From: Streptomyces coacervatus
GTDB lineage: Bacteria; Actinomycetota; Actinomycetes; Streptomycetales; Streptomycetaceae
Direction: 5' to 3'
NCBI RefSeq assembly: GCF_029223485.1
Contig: NZ_JARHTP010000003.1
Location: 186,001 to 250,000, forward strand
Length of the DNA: 64,000 bases
The position numbers and the translations under genes are program-made. This document shows positions 18,444-28,001 of the stretch, one piece after another. Under the pieces are notes generated by a model that was not told the origin of the DNA, did not search any database, and saw only the letters and a list, made by a program, of their open reading frames with translations. Numbering within the stretch: position 1 is the stretch's first letter; the number at the start of each line of letters is the position of its first letter.

Positions 18444-21398
18444 TCACCCTTCGAGGACCGCGAGCGCCTTCTTCACCAGGGCGTTGCGGTCCGCCGCCGC
18501 GGTGACGTGCTCCAGGCCGAAGCCCAGCAGCACGGTGCGGTCGGTGGTGATCGCTCCATATGTCTTGAACAGCGCTCCGGTGCGCGCCCAGTCCTTGAGG
18601 ACGGCCGGGCTGCCCGCGGGCGGTCCGGACACGCTCCAGGCGCCGAGCGACGTCTCGAAGCCCTCGGTCTGCGTCGGCGTGCCGCCGACGACGAGCGAGG
18701 CGTCGTCGGCGAGGACTCCGTGGCCGCCGGTGCCCGGGTCGGTGACGTAGCTGATCGAGACCTCGACGGACTTGCCGGCGTAGGCGCTCAGGTCGTAGTT
18801 GACCTGCTGCCAGCCGTTGGAGGCGCCGGTGAGGCTGTTCCAGGAGCCGCTGGTGCCGGTCGCGGTGCAGCCGCTGGGGGCGAAGGTGAGGTAGTGCTTG
18901 AGCCACGGGTGCTCGTTCACCAGGAAGCCCGCCTCGCAGTCGCTCGGTACGGCCTTGCTGGTCGCGCCGCCCGCCTCGGGCAGCGTCGTCCAGTCGTCGG
19001 CGCCCGTGGTGTGGGCCTCGACGATCACATGGTCGTAGCCGGGCTCGGTGTCCCACAGCATCTGGCTGCGCAGGGTGGGCTTGTCGGCCGCGCTGAACCC
19101 GGTGAGGTTCACGGTGCGGGTGAGGCGCTTGTAGGCGTCGTCGGTGTGGACGGCGGCCGCCATGTAGGAGCCGGCATACGGCCCGTACGGGTTGACGGTC
19201 CCGGCGAACTGGCCCGCGCCCGCGCTCGCGAACTGCGGGTACTTGTCGGCGGGCAGCGAGTCGGAGGTGACGCCGTAGGTGCCCGCCTTGTCGAGCGGGT
19301 TGCCGGTGGCGGCCCCGAGCGCCCCGCTGAAGCCGTCGAGCCGGCCGGAACCGGTGAAGCCGGTGGCCCCGGGGGTCGACGTACGCGAATAGGCGCCCAG
19401 GTAGTACTGGCTGAAGTCGTTCGACAGAGTGCCCCCGCCGAGGTCGACGGTGCCGCCGGCCTGCTCGCCCGCCTCGATCAGCTTGCCGCCCTCGTTGAGA
19501 TAGGCGCGCAGCTGCAGCTGGGTGGCGTTGCCGGGGACGCTCGCGCCGGTGTAGTGGACGACCGTCCTGAAGTGCTTCAACACGCCGAGTGCGTCGGGCG
19601 CGCCCTGGGTGGCGACGTCCCAGACGACCGCCTTGCGGCCGTTGGCCTTCAGCGCGTCCACGTATGTCTGCGCCTGTGTGGCGGCCGCCCCCTCCTCGGC
19701 GACGACGAGCGTGTCGGCCTTGGGCAGCTGGGCGACGGTGTACGTGAAGTGCTCGCTGGAGACCTTCTTGCCGCCCTTGGTCCTGCCGGTGAACCACACC
19801 TCGACCTTGTCGCCCGGGTCGCCGCCCTTGACCTTGGCCCGGTACTCGTCGAAGTGCAGGTTGTCGTCACCGCCGTAGGTCTCGCCGCCCTTCCAGGCCT
19901 TGAGCTCCCTGTCCTCGGTACGGCCGCCGTTCACGCGGTACTTGAGCTCCTTGTCGCGCACGGACTTGCGTACGACGACGGAGACCTCCTGGGCGGCGCC
20001 GCGCGCGTACGAAGTGGCGAACTTCGCCGGGGTGAAGTCGGCGGCGGTCAGGCCGAGCGAGGAGGACGGTGTGTCGGGGTGCGGGGCGGTCTCGGCGACC
20101 GACAGCGCGAACGGGATGTTCTTCTCGAACTCCTGCTGGATCAGCTTCTCGTCGTCCGGGAAGTTGAAGACGGACTGGCAGTCGGCCGCGTTCCACTGGT
20201 CGGTGGGGTCGATGTTCGACGCGGTCTGGCAGGTCGACATCTCGGGGGTGAACATCGACATGCCGTTGACGTTCGCCGCGTGTCCGTCCGCCTCGCCGTT
20301 GGTGGTGTACAGCTCGGAGGAGACCTGCGGTCGGTAGCCGGGTATCGCGGAGTGGTCCGGCGAACCGGCGAGGGCCTTGTAGATCACGTCGTCGGGCGTC
20401 GGGGTGGCCACCTGCCAGCCGACGCCGTAGAGCAGGAGTTCGGCGGCCGAGTGGTAGTTGATGGCGTAGCTGAAGCCGATGCGCTTCTCGAAGGCGTCCA
20501 GCGCCTTGGTCTCGGGCTCCGAGGCCGGGCTCGCGCCGCGATAGGTCTCGCTGGTGGGGTTGGGGGACGAACCCTCGTCGTCGTAGCCCCACTTGTAGGG
20601 GAAGTTGCGGTTGAGGTCGACTCCGTCGCCGGTGGTGATGACACCGTCGCCGTTGACGTCACGCAGGTTCTTGCGCCACAGACGGGTGTCGGAGTTCTTG
20701 AAGGTGTAGTCGTAGCCGTCCGGGTTGGCCGAGATCACGAACCACAGCTCGGTGGAGTCGACGATCTTCCTGATGCGTTTGTCCGTCTTGTAGTGGTCCA
20801 GGTAGTAGTGCATCAGCCGGCGGGTCATCTCCGGCGTGATCCACTCGCGCGCGTGCTGGTTGGACAGGTAGAGGACGGAGGGTTTCGAGCCGTCCTTGGA
20901 CTTCTTCGCGCCCTTGGTCAGTTTGAGCGCGAGAATGTCCTGGCCGTTGACGGTCTTGCCGATGGAGACGACCTTGGTGAGGTCGGGGTTCTCCTGCCCG
21001 GTCCGGACGATCTCCTCTTTGAGGCCGCCGCTTCCGCTGTACGGGCGGAACACGCCCTGGGCGGCGGCGTCCACGCGCTTCACGGCCCTGGCCGAAAGCG
21101 TGTGCTCGGTCAGGTCGACGCCCTGCTTCTCCAGCTTGTGAGCCTGTTGGCCGGTGAGGTAGACCTCGACCGAGGCCGTGCCCTTCTCCGGGACCTGCTC
21201 GCCGAGTTCCTGGCCGTCCTGCCCGGCCGCCAGCAGCAGGGGTACCTGCTTGGCAGTGACGTCGGCGCGGTAGACGTTGACCTCATTGGGGTCTGATCCC
21301 TGCGAACTTCCGTTCTGCGCCTGGGCGATGGGCGCGAGGCTCGCTCCGCCGAGCAGGAGCGCGCCGACAGCGAGGATCGATCTCGCTCTGTGTCTCAT
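18444..21398 (-). CDS. secreted zinc carboxypeptidase, M14 family
   Basis: 984 residues starting at MRHRARS with GGGGGG seven bases upstream; 17 more in-frame residues lie before it. A Sec signal peptide ends at AQAQ near residue 28. The peptidase domain (about 110-440) has the zinc motif NQHAREWITPE, the third ligand in INYHSAAE, DLNRNFPYKWGYD, and the FTPEMST segment that should hold the catalytic Glu. About 500 further residues hold an immune-inhibitor-A-like region and a C-terminal jelly-roll-like part (GWQQVNYDLSAYAGKSVEVSISY). It would trim C-terminal residues from extracellular protein. Single gene, ended by a hairpin. Confidence 0.9.
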   Translation of the reverse strand: MRHRARSILAVGALLLGGASLAPIAQAQNGSSQGSDPNEVNVYRADVTAKQVPLLLAAGQDGQELGEQVPEKGTASVEVYLTGQQAHKLEKQGVDLTEHTLSARAVKRVDAAAQGVFRPYSGSGGLKEEIVRTGQENPDLTKVVSIGKTVNGQDILALKLTKGAKKSKDGSKPSVLYLSNQHAREWITPEMTRRLMHYYLDHYKTDKRIRKIVDSTELWFVISANPDGYDYTFKNSDTRLWRKNLRDVNGDGVITTGDGVDLNRNFPYKWGYDDEGSSPNPTSETYRGASPASEPETKALDAFEKRIGFSYAINYHSAAELLLYGVGWQVATPTPDDVIYKALAGSPDHSAIPGYRPQVSSELYTTNGEADGHAANVNGMSMFTPEMSTCQTASNIDPTDQWNAADCQSVFNFPDDEKLIQQEFEKNIPFALSVAETAPHPDTPSSSLGLTAADFTPAKFATSYARGAAQEVSVVVRKSVRDKELKYRVNGGRTEDRELKAWKGGETYGGDDNLHFDEYRAKVKGGDPGDKVEVWFTGRTKGGKKVSSEHFTYTVAQLPKADTLVVAEEGAAATQAQTYVDALKANGRKAVVWDVATQGAPDALGVLKHFRTVVHYTGASVPGNATQLQLRAYLNEGGKLIEAGEQAGGTVDLGGGTLSNDFSQYYLGAYSRTSTPGATGFTGSGRLDGFSGALGAATGNPLDKAGTYGVTSDSLPADKYPQFASAGAGQFAGTVNPYGPYAGSYMAAAVHTDDAYKRLTRTVNLTGFSAADKPTLRSQMLWDTEPGYDHVIVEAHTTGADDWTTLPEAGGATSKAVPSDCEAGFLVNEHPWLKHYLTFAPSGCTATGTSGSWNSLTGASNGWQQVNYDLSAYAGKSVEVSISYVTDPGTGGHGVLADDASLVVGGTPTQTEGFETSLGAWSVSGPPAGSPAVLKDWARTGALFKTYGAITTDRTVLLGFGLEHVTAAADRNALVKKALAVLEG

Positions 21399-21491
21399 GA
21401 ACCCCCCTAGCAATCCTTCGTCACGGCGACGAATTGTTGCCAGGCTCATGCCACTTCACAGCCGAGTCAAGGGCGCCGCAAAGACACAGAA

Positions 21492-21532
21492 ACGCCGGTG
21501 CCTACGGCCCAAATGGGCTTCGGCACCGGCGT
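21492..21532 (-). terminator. hairpin terminator of the uvrC-whiA operon
   Basis: ACGCCGGTGCC / GGCACCGGCGT (11 bases) enclosing a second short stem GCCC-AAAT-GGGC. It starts 16 bases past the whiA stop. Confidence 0.75.
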
Positions 21533-21548
21533 GTTGGACCGCCCGGGG

Positions 21549-22538
21549 TCAGCCGACGAGGTTGTCGGCCATCTCCTCGGTGATGCTGGACTCCGTGCCC
21601 GGGATGCCGAGGTCGGAGGCGCGCTTGTCGGCCATGGCCAGCAGACGGCGGATACGGCCGGCGACGGCGTCCTTGGTCAGCGGCGGGTCGGCGAGCGCGC
21701 CCAGCTCCTCCAGCGAGGCCTGCTTGTGCTCCATGCGCAGACGCCCGGCGGCCGCAAGATGCTCGGGCACCTCGTCGGCGAGGATCTCCAGCGCGCGCTG
21801 GACACGGGCGCCGGCGGCGACGGCTGCGCGCGCGGAGCGGCGCAGGTTGGCGTCGTCGAAGTTGGCGAGACGGTTCGCCGTCGCGCGCACCTCGCGGCGC
21901 ATCCGGCGCTCCTCCCAGGCGAGCACCGACTCGTGCGCGCCGAGACGGGTGAGCAGGGCGCCGATCGCGTCGCCGTCGCGGACGACCACGCGGTCCACGC
22001 CGCGCACCTCGCGGGCCTTCGCGGCGATCGACAGACGGCGGGCGGCACCGACCAGGGCGAGCGCGGCCTCCGGTCCCGGGCAGGTCACCTCCAGGGACGA
22101 CGAGCGACCGGGCTCGGTCAGCGAACCGTGCGCCAGAAAGGCCCCACGCCAGGCGGCCTCGGCGTCGCAGGTGGCCCCCGAGACCACCTGCGGCGGCAGG
22201 CCGCGGATCGGGCGGCCGCGGCCGTCCACCAGGCCGGTCTGGCGGGCCAGCTGGTCGCCGCCGGCGACCACGCGCACCACGTAACGCGAGCCGCGGCGCA
22301 GCCCGCCCGGCGCCATCACGATCAGTTCGGAGCTGTGGCCGAAGATCTCCAGGATGTCCCGCTTCAGGCGCCGGGCCGCCATCGCGGTGTCCAGCTCCGC
22401 TTCGATCACGATGCGCCCGCTGACCAGGTGGAGGCCGCCGGCGAACCGCAGAATGGCGGAGACCTCCGCCTTTCTGCAGCAGGTCCGGGTGACGGGGAGC
22501 CGGGAGATCTCGTCCTTCACCGCTGCCGTCATCGCCAT
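21549..22538 (-). CDS. whiA: sporulation transcription factor WhiA
   Basis: 329 residues, the same length and almost the same sequence as remembered for S. coelicolor WhiA. It starts [10 protein letters not shown]; a start two codons later is possible. The N-terminal two-thirds is a LAGLIDADG-homing-endonuclease-like fold without nuclease use. The C-terminal third is a helix-turn-helix (about 230-315; [26 protein letters not shown]). With WhiB it activates genes for stopping aerial growth and starting septation. It overlaps the end of yvcK by 10 bases and is last in uvrC-rapZ-yvcK-whiA. Confidence 0.97.
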   Translation of the reverse strand: MAMTAAVKDEISRLPVTRTCCRKAEVSAILRFAGGLHLVSGRIVIEAELDTAMAARRLKRDILEIFGHSSELIVMAPGGLRRGSRYVVRVVAGGDQLARQTGLVDGRGRPIRGLPPQVVSGATCDAEAAWRGAFLAHGSLTEPGRSSSLEVTCPGPEAALALVGAARRLSIAAKAREVRGVDRVVVRDGDAIGALLTRLGAHESVLAWEERRMRREVRATANRLANFDDANLRRSARAAVAAGARVQRALEILADEVPEHLAAAGRLRMEHKQASLEELGALADPPLTKDAVAGRIRRLLAMADKRASDLGIPGTESSITEEMADNLVG

Positions 22539-23596
22539 GGGCCGATCCTTCCATGCATCCGAAAAATACGGTCGTACGCGGCGGCCAGCAGCTCCGGGTC
22601 GTGCCGCGGACTTCCGTCCCTCCGGGCCACCGGGGCCAGCTCGACCGCGGCACCGAACCGCTTGGCGGCCTCGGTGAGCACGTCGCGGTCGGGCACGGCG
22701 GCCTCGTCGGCCAGCACCACGTCCAGGGCGAGTTTAGGGGCGTGTCGTCCCAAAACCTCCAAATGACGCTGCGGGGAGAAGCCTTCGGTTTCTCCGGGCT
22801 GCGGGGCGAGGTTCAGCGAGAGTACCCGGCGTGCCTTCGTCTCCGTGAGCGCGTCCAGGAGTTCGGGAACGAGCAGGTGCGGGATGACCGAGGAGAACCA
22901 GGAGCCCGGGCCGAGGACGACCCAGTCGGCGTCCAGGACCGCCTCGACGGCCTCGGGGACGGCGGGCGGGTCGTGCGGCACCAGGTGCACGGACTGCACC
23001 TCGCCCGGCGTGAGCGCCACAGTCGCCTGTCCCCGCACCGTGTCGACGTCCTCGGGCCGGTCCGGATCGTGTCCCTTGACCAGGGCCTGCAGCTCCAGGG
23101 GGACGGCGGACATGGGCAGCACGCGCCCGTGCGCACCGAGCAGCCTGCCGACCAGGTCGAGGGCCTGGACGTGGTCGCCGAGCTGCTCCCACAGGGCGAC
23201 GATCAGGAGGTTGCCGACCGCATGCTCGTGCAGGTCGCCCTTGGACTGGAAGCGGTGCTGGATGACGCGGGCCCAGGTCTGGCCCCAGTCGTCGTCGCCG
23301 CACAGCGCGGCCAGCGCCTTGCGCAGGTCGCCGGGCGGCAGCACGCCCAGCTCGTCACGGAGGCGCCCGCTGGAGCCGCCGTCGTCGGCCACGGTGACGA
23401 CGGCGGTGAGGTCGCCGGTGATCCGGCGCAGCGCGGCGAGCGAGGCGGACAGGCCCATGCCGCCGCCGAGGGCCACGACCTTGGGCTGGGCGCCCCGGCG
23501 GCGCGGCCTGGCGCCGCGGGCCTCGACGGGCCGGGCCACGCGTGACTCGGGCACCACCCGGCGCAGCCTGCCCAGCCGCGAAGAACGTTCCGTCAT
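22529..23596 (-). CDS. yvcK: YvcK family protein (gluconeogenesis factor, UDP-GlcNAc-binding)
   Basis: 355 residues, CofD-like fold. [18 protein letters not shown] (about 40-57), [13 protein letters not shown] and the GDLRKAL segment are family marks. YvcK/CuvA proteins link carbon status to cell-wall precursor synthesis. Here a basic leader of about 38 residues ([23 protein letters not shown]) precedes the domain and is longer than in Bacillus. It overlaps rapZ by ATGA and runs into whiA. Confidence 0.93.
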   Translation of the reverse strand: MTERSSRLGRLRRVVPESRVARPVEARGARPRRRGAQPKVVALGGGMGLSASLAALRRITGDLTAVVTVADDGGSSGRLRDELGVLPPGDLRKALAALCGDDDWGQTWARVIQHRFQSKGDLHEHAVGNLLIVALWEQLGDHVQALDLVGRLLGAHGRVLPMSAVPLELQALVKGHDPDRPEDVDTVRGQATVALTPGEVQSVHLVPHDPPAVPEAVEAVLDADWVVLGPGSWFSSVIPHLLVPELLDALTETKARRVLSLNLAPQPGETEGFSPQRHLEVLGRHAPKLALDVVLADEAAVPDRDVLTEAAKRFGAAVELAPVARRDGSPRHDPELLAAAYDRIFRMHGRIGPWR

Positions 23597-24549
23597 TCGC
23601 GTCCCATGTCCCGGTGCACGACCACCGTCTCCACACCCTCGGCCGCAAGGCGCGCGGCGAGCTTCTCCGACGTGGCGACCGAGCGGTGCTTGCCGCCCGT
23701 GCAGCCGATGGCGATGGTCACGTACCGCTTGCCCTCGCGGCGGTAGCCGGCCGCGATGAGCCGGAGCAGCTCGGCATAGCGGTCGAGGAACTCCTTGGCA
23801 CCGGGCTGGTTGAAGACGTACGCCGACACCTCCTCGTTGAGGCCGGTGAAGGGGCGCAGCTCCGGGACCCAGTGCGGGTTGGGCAGGAAGCGCATGTCCG
23901 CGACCAGGTCGGCGTCGACCGGGAGGCCGTACTTGAAGCCGAAGGACATGACCGTGGCCCGCAGCTCGGGCTCCTCCTCGCCTGCGAACTGGGCGTCCAT
24001 CTTGGCGCGCAGCTCGTGCACGTTCAGGCTGGAGGTGTCGATCACCAGGTCGGCGTCGCCGCGCAGCTCGCGCAGCAGCTCGCGCTCGGCGGCGATGCCG
24101 TCGACGATGCGGCCGTCGCCCTGCAGGGGGTGCGGGCGGCGCACCGACTCGAAGCGGCGCACCAGGGCGTCGTCGGAGGACTCCAGGAAGACGATCCGCC
24201 GGGTGACGTGCTTGGCCTCAAGGTCGGCGAGGGACTCGCGGAGGTTGTCGAAGAAGCGGCGGCCGCGGACGTCGACGACGACCGCGATCCTGGCCACGTT
24301 GCCCTGCGAGCGGGCGCCGAGCTCCACCATGGTGGGGATCAGCGCGGGCGGCAGGTTGTCGACGACGAACCAGCCGAGGTCCTCCAGACACTTGGCGGCC
24401 GTCGACCTGCCCGCACCGGACATGCCGGAGATGATCACCAGCTCGGGGATGGCCGCCTCGGGCACCGCCCCGGGCGTGTCGCTGCCCGTACTCACCTGTG
24501 CTTCTTCTCCGGCCTGGCTCTGTTGCCCGTCGTGCTCGTTCACATTCAT
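23593..24549 (-). CDS. rapZ: RapZ family nucleotide-binding protein
   Basis: 318 residues, starting at MNVNEHD where ATGA overlaps the uvrC stop; a longer in-frame reading upstream is the uvrC antiframe. The N-terminal P-loop is GMSGAGRST, with Arg where Walker A normally has Lys. From memory this is shared by other streptomycetes. The C-terminal domain has [18 protein letters not shown] and [11 protein letters not shown], typical of RapZ/YvcJ. In E. coli RapZ controls glucosamine-6-phosphate synthase through small RNAs; the role in Streptomyces is not settled. Confidence 0.93.
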   Translation of the reverse strand: MNVNEHDGQQSQAGEEAQVSTGSDTPGAVPEAAIPELVIISGMSGAGRSTAAKCLEDLGWFVVDNLPPALIPTMVELGARSQGNVARIAVVVDVRGRRFFDNLRESLADLEAKHVTRRIVFLESSDDALVRRFESVRRPHPLQGDGRIVDGIAAERELLRELRGDADLVIDTSSLNVHELRAKMDAQFAGEEEPELRATVMSFGFKYGLPVDADLVADMRFLPNPHWVPELRPFTGLNEEVSAYVFNQPGAKEFLDRYAELLRLIAAGYRREGKRYVTIAIGCTGGKHRSVATSEKLAARLAAEGVETVVVHRDMGRE

Positions 24550-26576
24550 GTCTCCTGCCCCCGTCGTTCGTCCGGGGCGCCCATGGTTACGGGCTGCCCG
24601 CTGGAACCCATTGTTCCGGGTTCCTCCTCCATGATCTCTCCAGTCGCCGTGTTCACGGCGGGCGCGGCCGGGGCCGCCTGGGCGAGGGCCACGGCGATCG
24701 TCTCGGCCGTCTTGCGGCCTATGCCGGGGACCTCGCAGATCTGGTCGATGGTGGCGGATCGTAGTTTCTTCAACGAACCGAAATGTTTCAGCAGTGCCTG
24801 CTTGCGTGTGTCCCCGAGTCCCGGCACGTCGTCCAGGGGGCTCGACCTGAAGCGCTTGGCCCGCTTCGTGCGCTGGTAGGTGATCGCGAAGCGGTGGGCC
24901 TCGTCGCGGACGCGCTGCAGCAGGTAGAGGCCCTCGCTGGTGCGGGGCAGGACCACCGGGTCGTCGTCGTCCGGCAGCCACACCTCCTCCAGGCGCTTGG
25001 CGAGGCCGCACACGGCGACGTCGTCGATGCCCAGCTCGTCGAGGGCCTTCTTGGCGGCCGCCACCTGCGGCTGCCCGCCGTCGACGACGACGAGCTGGGG
25101 CGGGTAGGCGAACCTCTTGGGGCGGCCGTCCTCCTCGGTGAGGGTGTTCTCGCCGTCGGCCCACTCCCCCGTCTTCTCCTTCTCCACGAGGTACCGCTTG
25201 AAGCGGCGGGTGATCACCTCGTGCATGGAGCGGACGTCATCCTGCCCCTCGAAACCCTTGATCTGGAAGCGGCGGTACTCGCTCTTGCGCTGCAGGCCGT
25301 CCTCGAAGACGACCATGGAGGCCACGACGTCGTCGCCCTGGAGGTGCGAGATGTCGTAGCACTCGATCCTGAGGGGGGCGCTGTCCAGGTCGAGTGCCTC
25401 GGCGATCTCCTCCAGGGCACGCGAGCGCGTGGTCAGGTCGGAGGCACGCTTGGTCTTGTGCAGCACGAGCGCCTGCTGGGCGTTGCGCTCCACGGTCTCC
25501 ATCAGGGCCTTCTTGTCGCCGCGCTGCGGGATGCGGAGCGAGACCCCGGAGCCGCGGCGCTCGGTGAGCCATTCCTGGACGGGCTCGACCGGGTCGGGCA
25601 GGGCCGGTACGAGGACCTCCTTGGGGACGGAGTCGCCCTTCTCCTCGCCGTAGAGCTGCTGCAGGGCGTGCTCGACGAGGGCGCCGGTGGTGATCTCCTC
25701 GACCTTGTCGGTGACCCAGCCGCGCTGGCCGCGCACGCGTCCGCCGCGGACGTGGAAGATCTGGACGGCGGCCTCCAGCTCGTCCTCGGCGACCGCGATC
25801 AGGTCGGCGTCGGTCGCGTCGGCGAGCACGACCGCGTTCTTCTCCATGGCCTTCTTCAGGGCCTCGATGTCGTCGCGCAGGCGGGCCGCCCGCTCGTACT
25901 CCATCTCCTCGGCCGCCTGCGTCATCTGCTTCTCCAGGCGGCGGATGTACGTCCCCGTACGCCCTGCCATGAAGTCGCAGAACTCCTCGGCCAGTTCCAG
26001 GTGTTCCTCGGCGGAGACGCGCTCGACGCAGGGGGCGGAGCACTTGCCGATGTAGCCGAGCAGACAGGGGCGGCCGGTGCGGGCGGCGTTCTTGAAGACG
26101 CCCGCCGAGCAGGTGCGCACCGGGAAGACGCGCAGGAGCAGGTCCACGGTGTCGCGGATCGCCCACGCGTGTCCGTACGGCCCGAAGTAGCGCACTCCCT
26201 TGCGCTTCTGACCGCGCATCACCTGTACCCGCGGGAACTCCTCGTTCATCGTCACCGCGAGGTACGGGTAGCTCTTGTCGTCGCGGTACTTGACGTTGAA
26301 CCGGGGGTCGAACTCCTTGATCCAGGAGTACTCCAGCTGCAGGGCCTCGACCTCCGTGGACACCACGGTCCACTCCACGGACGCGGCGGTGGTGACCATC
26401 GTCCGGGTGCGGGGGTGGAGGTTCGCCAGGTCCTGGAAGTAGTTCGCCAGGCGCTGGCGCAGGCTCTTCGCCTTTCCGACGTAGATCACCCGGCGGTGCT
26501 CGTCACGGAACCTGTACACCCCTGGAGAGTCCGGGATCTGTCCCGGCTTGGGGCGGTAGCTGGAGGGATCGGCCAT
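24546..26576 (-). CDS. uvrC: excinuclease ABC subunit C
   Basis: 676 residues, somewhat longer than E. coli UvrC. It makes both incisions in nucleotide excision repair. The GIY-YIG domain (about 15-95) has SPGVYRFRD and [18 protein letters not shown] motif lies near 200-235, the RNase-H-like domain has [10 protein letters not shown], and two helix-hairpin-helix units come near 590-650 ([26 protein letters not shown]). A tail rich in Glu/Pro follows. A -10 box TAGGGT ends seven bases before the ATG, so the mRNA may be leaderless. First gene of the overlapping operon with rapZ, yvcK and whiA. Confidence 0.97.
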   Translation of the reverse strand: MADPSSYRPKPGQIPDSPGVYRFRDEHRRVIYVGKAKSLRQRLANYFQDLANLHPRTRTMVTTAASVEWTVVSTEVEALQLEYSWIKEFDPRFNVKYRDDKSYPYLAVTMNEEFPRVQVMRGQKRKGVRYFGPYGHAWAIRDTVDLLLRVFPVRTCSAGVFKNAARTGRPCLLGYIGKCSAPCVERVSAEEHLELAEEFCDFMAGRTGTYIRRLEKQMTQAAEEMEYERAARLRDDIEALKKAMEKNAVVLADATDADLIAVAEDELEAAVQIFHVRGGRVRGQRGWVTDKVEEITTGALVEHALQQLYGEEKGDSVPKEVLVPALPDPVEPVQEWLTERRGSGVSLRIPQRGDKKALMETVERNAQQALVLHKTKRASDLTTRSRALEEIAEALDLDSAPLRIECYDISHLQGDDVVASMVVFEDGLQRKSEYRRFQIKGFEGQDDVRSMHEVITRRFKRYLVEKEKTGEWADGENTLTEEDGRPKRFAYPPQLVVVDGGQPQVAAAKKALDELGIDDVAVCGLAKRLEEVWLPDDDDPVVLPRTSEGLYLLQRVRDEAHRFAITYQRTKRAKRFRSSPLDDVPGLGDTRKQALLKHFGSLKKLRSATIDQICEVPGIGRKTAETIAVALAQAAPAAPAVNTATGEIMEEEPGTMGSSGQPVTMGAPDERRGQET

Positions 26577-26583
26577 GTCTCAC

Positions 26584-26606
26584 ACCCTACTGGCGGGGGC
26601 TGACAG
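26584..26606 (-). promoter_or_regulatory. degenerate PafBC-type promoter of uvrC
   Basis: Minus strand: CTGTCAGCC (26598-26606), eight bases, TAGGGT (26584-26589). The TGTCAG core and the -10 match the damage-promoter consensus; the flanking T and the final TG do not. Seven bases separate the -10 box from the ATG. Confidence 0.55.
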
Positions 26607-26640
26607 TGCGGCGGGCCTGTGGACAACGCCGTCGCGAGGG

Positions 26641-27315
26641 CTACCGGGACTCGAGGAACGTCAGAACGGCCAGGACACGGCGGTGGTCGTCGGTGTCCTC
26701 GGTGAGGTGGAGTTTGCCGAGGATGCTGCGGACGTGTTTCTCGACGGTGCCCTCGGTGACCCACAGTCTGCGGCCTATGCCCGCGTTCGAGCGGCCCTCC
26801 GCCATCAGGGCCAGGACCTCGCGCTCCCGGGTGCTCAGGTGGGACAGGGGGTCGTCTCGGCGGTGGGCGGAGAACAGCTCCTGCACCAGGGAGGGGTCGA
26901 CGACCGAGCCGCCCCGGTGGATGCGCTCCAGGGCCTCGGTGAACTCGTCGACGACCGTGACCCGGCTCTTGAGCAGATAGCCGACCTTCCGACCGCTCGC
27001 CAGCAGCTCCAGGGCCTCCTCGACCTCGATGAACGCCGACAGGACGAGGATGCCGGTGGCGGGGTGGAGCTCGCGGATCGTACGGGCTGCCTTGAGGCCC
27101 TCGGTGGAGTGGTCCGGCGGCATTCTTATGTCGACGATCGCAAGGTCGGGGTGCTCGGCGGCGACCAGTTCCAGGAGACGTGCGGCGTCACCCGCCTGGC
27201 CCACCACGTCGTACCCGACCCGCTCGCACAGGCTGGCCAGCCCCTCCCGGAGCAGTACGTCGTCGTCGGCGAGGACGACCCGTCCCCGCGTGAGCTGCTG
27301 CGATGCGTCGTCCAT
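26641..27315 (-). CDS. NarL/FixJ family response regulator
   Basis: 224 residues, ATG with GGGGAG upstream; long in-frame extensions to 27633 have no ribosome-binding site. The receiver domain (1-130) has acidic D17-D19, phosphoacceptor Asp62 (AIVDIRMPP) and Lys in GYLLKSRV. The C-terminal LuxR-type helix-turn-helix (about 160-220) reads LSTREREVLALMAEGRSNAGIGRRL...TVEKHVRSILGKL. Its probable kinase is the large histidine kinase encoded 686 bases upstream on the same strand. uvrC starts 64 bases after its stop. Confidence 0.9.
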   Translation of the reverse strand: MDDASQQLTRGRVVLADDDVLLREGLASLCERVGYDVVGQAGDAARLLELVAAEHPDLAIVDIRMPPDHSTEGLKAARTIRELHPATGILVLSAFIEVEEALELLASGRKVGYLLKSRVTVVDEFTEALERIHRGGSVVDPSLVQELFSAHRRDDPLSHLSTREREVLALMAEGRSNAGIGRRLWVTEGTVEKHVRSILGKLHLTEDTDDHRRVLAVLTFLESR

Positions 27316-27439
27316 GGCCCCGGCTCCCCTTGCCCGACCGATCGGTGCGCGCCCAACAGCCTGCCCGACCCTCGGGGTTACGGCTAGCCGGAAACGGGAT
27401 TGGGGGCCTGCCGTGACGACATGGGGACGTTCGCGGGCG

Positions 27440-27676
27440 ATGCTCGTAGCAGTGCAGATGAAGGCGGACCGGCCGGGCCTCGGAGCCGGCTGGTCGCGGG
27501 TCGAAGGGCTGCGGATGCGTCGGACGCGGATCGAGAAACGACGGCGGCCGGCCCGCGCCCGCCGCTTCGAGGACGGCACGCACGCGTGGAGCGACGTCCT
27601 GGACCCCAGGGACGCCGACATCGTGCACGCCAAGCGCCTGCAGCGGGGGCGGAACGGCGGAATCGACCGGCCCTAG
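27440..27676 (+). CDS. possible small basic protein between regulator and kinase genes
   Basis: 78 residues if the ATG at 27440 is used; no convincing Shine-Dalgarno sequence. The frame has G or C at almost every third position over its 3' two-thirds, as real genes here do. The product is very basic in the middle (RMRRTRIEKRRRPARARRFEDG) and ends in WSDVLDPRDADIVHAKRLQRG, which looks like protein rather than noise. It lies opposite to its neighbours. No family recognised; it may be an accident of composition. Confidence 0.4.
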   Translation: MLVAVQMKADRPGLGAGWSRVEGLRMRRTRIEKRRRPARARRFEDGTHAWSDVLDPRDADIVHAKRLQRGRNGGIDRP

Positions 27677-28001
27677 GGGCCCGTCCGGCGGACCAGGCCG
27701 GCTGCAGGACGGCGCACGTCCTGTCCGACCCGAACGGGTCCTGGGGCCCCGCTCGAGCCAAGCCGACAGTGGTCGAGCGTGCGGCTGCAAGACGGTCGAA
27801 CCGTGTCGGTCAGCCGCTGCCGCGGCGGGCAACGCGGAGCATCGGCGGGTGCCAGACCCCGCGGCGCCGAACTGATCCGCCGGAGGAACCCCTGGAGCCG
27901 GACGGCTGCCTCTCCGTCCGACAGACCGCCCGGACGTACACGAGCGTCACCGAAGTCCAAGGCCCCCCGTCCTGGACTGCTCCCCGCGTACGCCCGGGCG
28001 G
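27677..28001. other. 325-base gap without a convincing gene
   Basis: Several frames are open on both strands but none has steady third-position G/C or a ribosome-binding site. Short inverted repeats (GACCCGAACGGGTC near 27730, GGACG...CGTCC near 27713) could end transcription from either side. Confidence 0.5.

Noticed and set aside
18507..21296. Plus-strand open frame of 929 codons
   Set aside because: It lies wholly antisense to the M14 carboxypeptidase, which has a signal peptide and an intact zinc site.
25701..25730. TTGTCGGTG match on the plus strand
   Set aside because: It lies inside uvrC, antisense, and no TAnnnT follows after eight bases.
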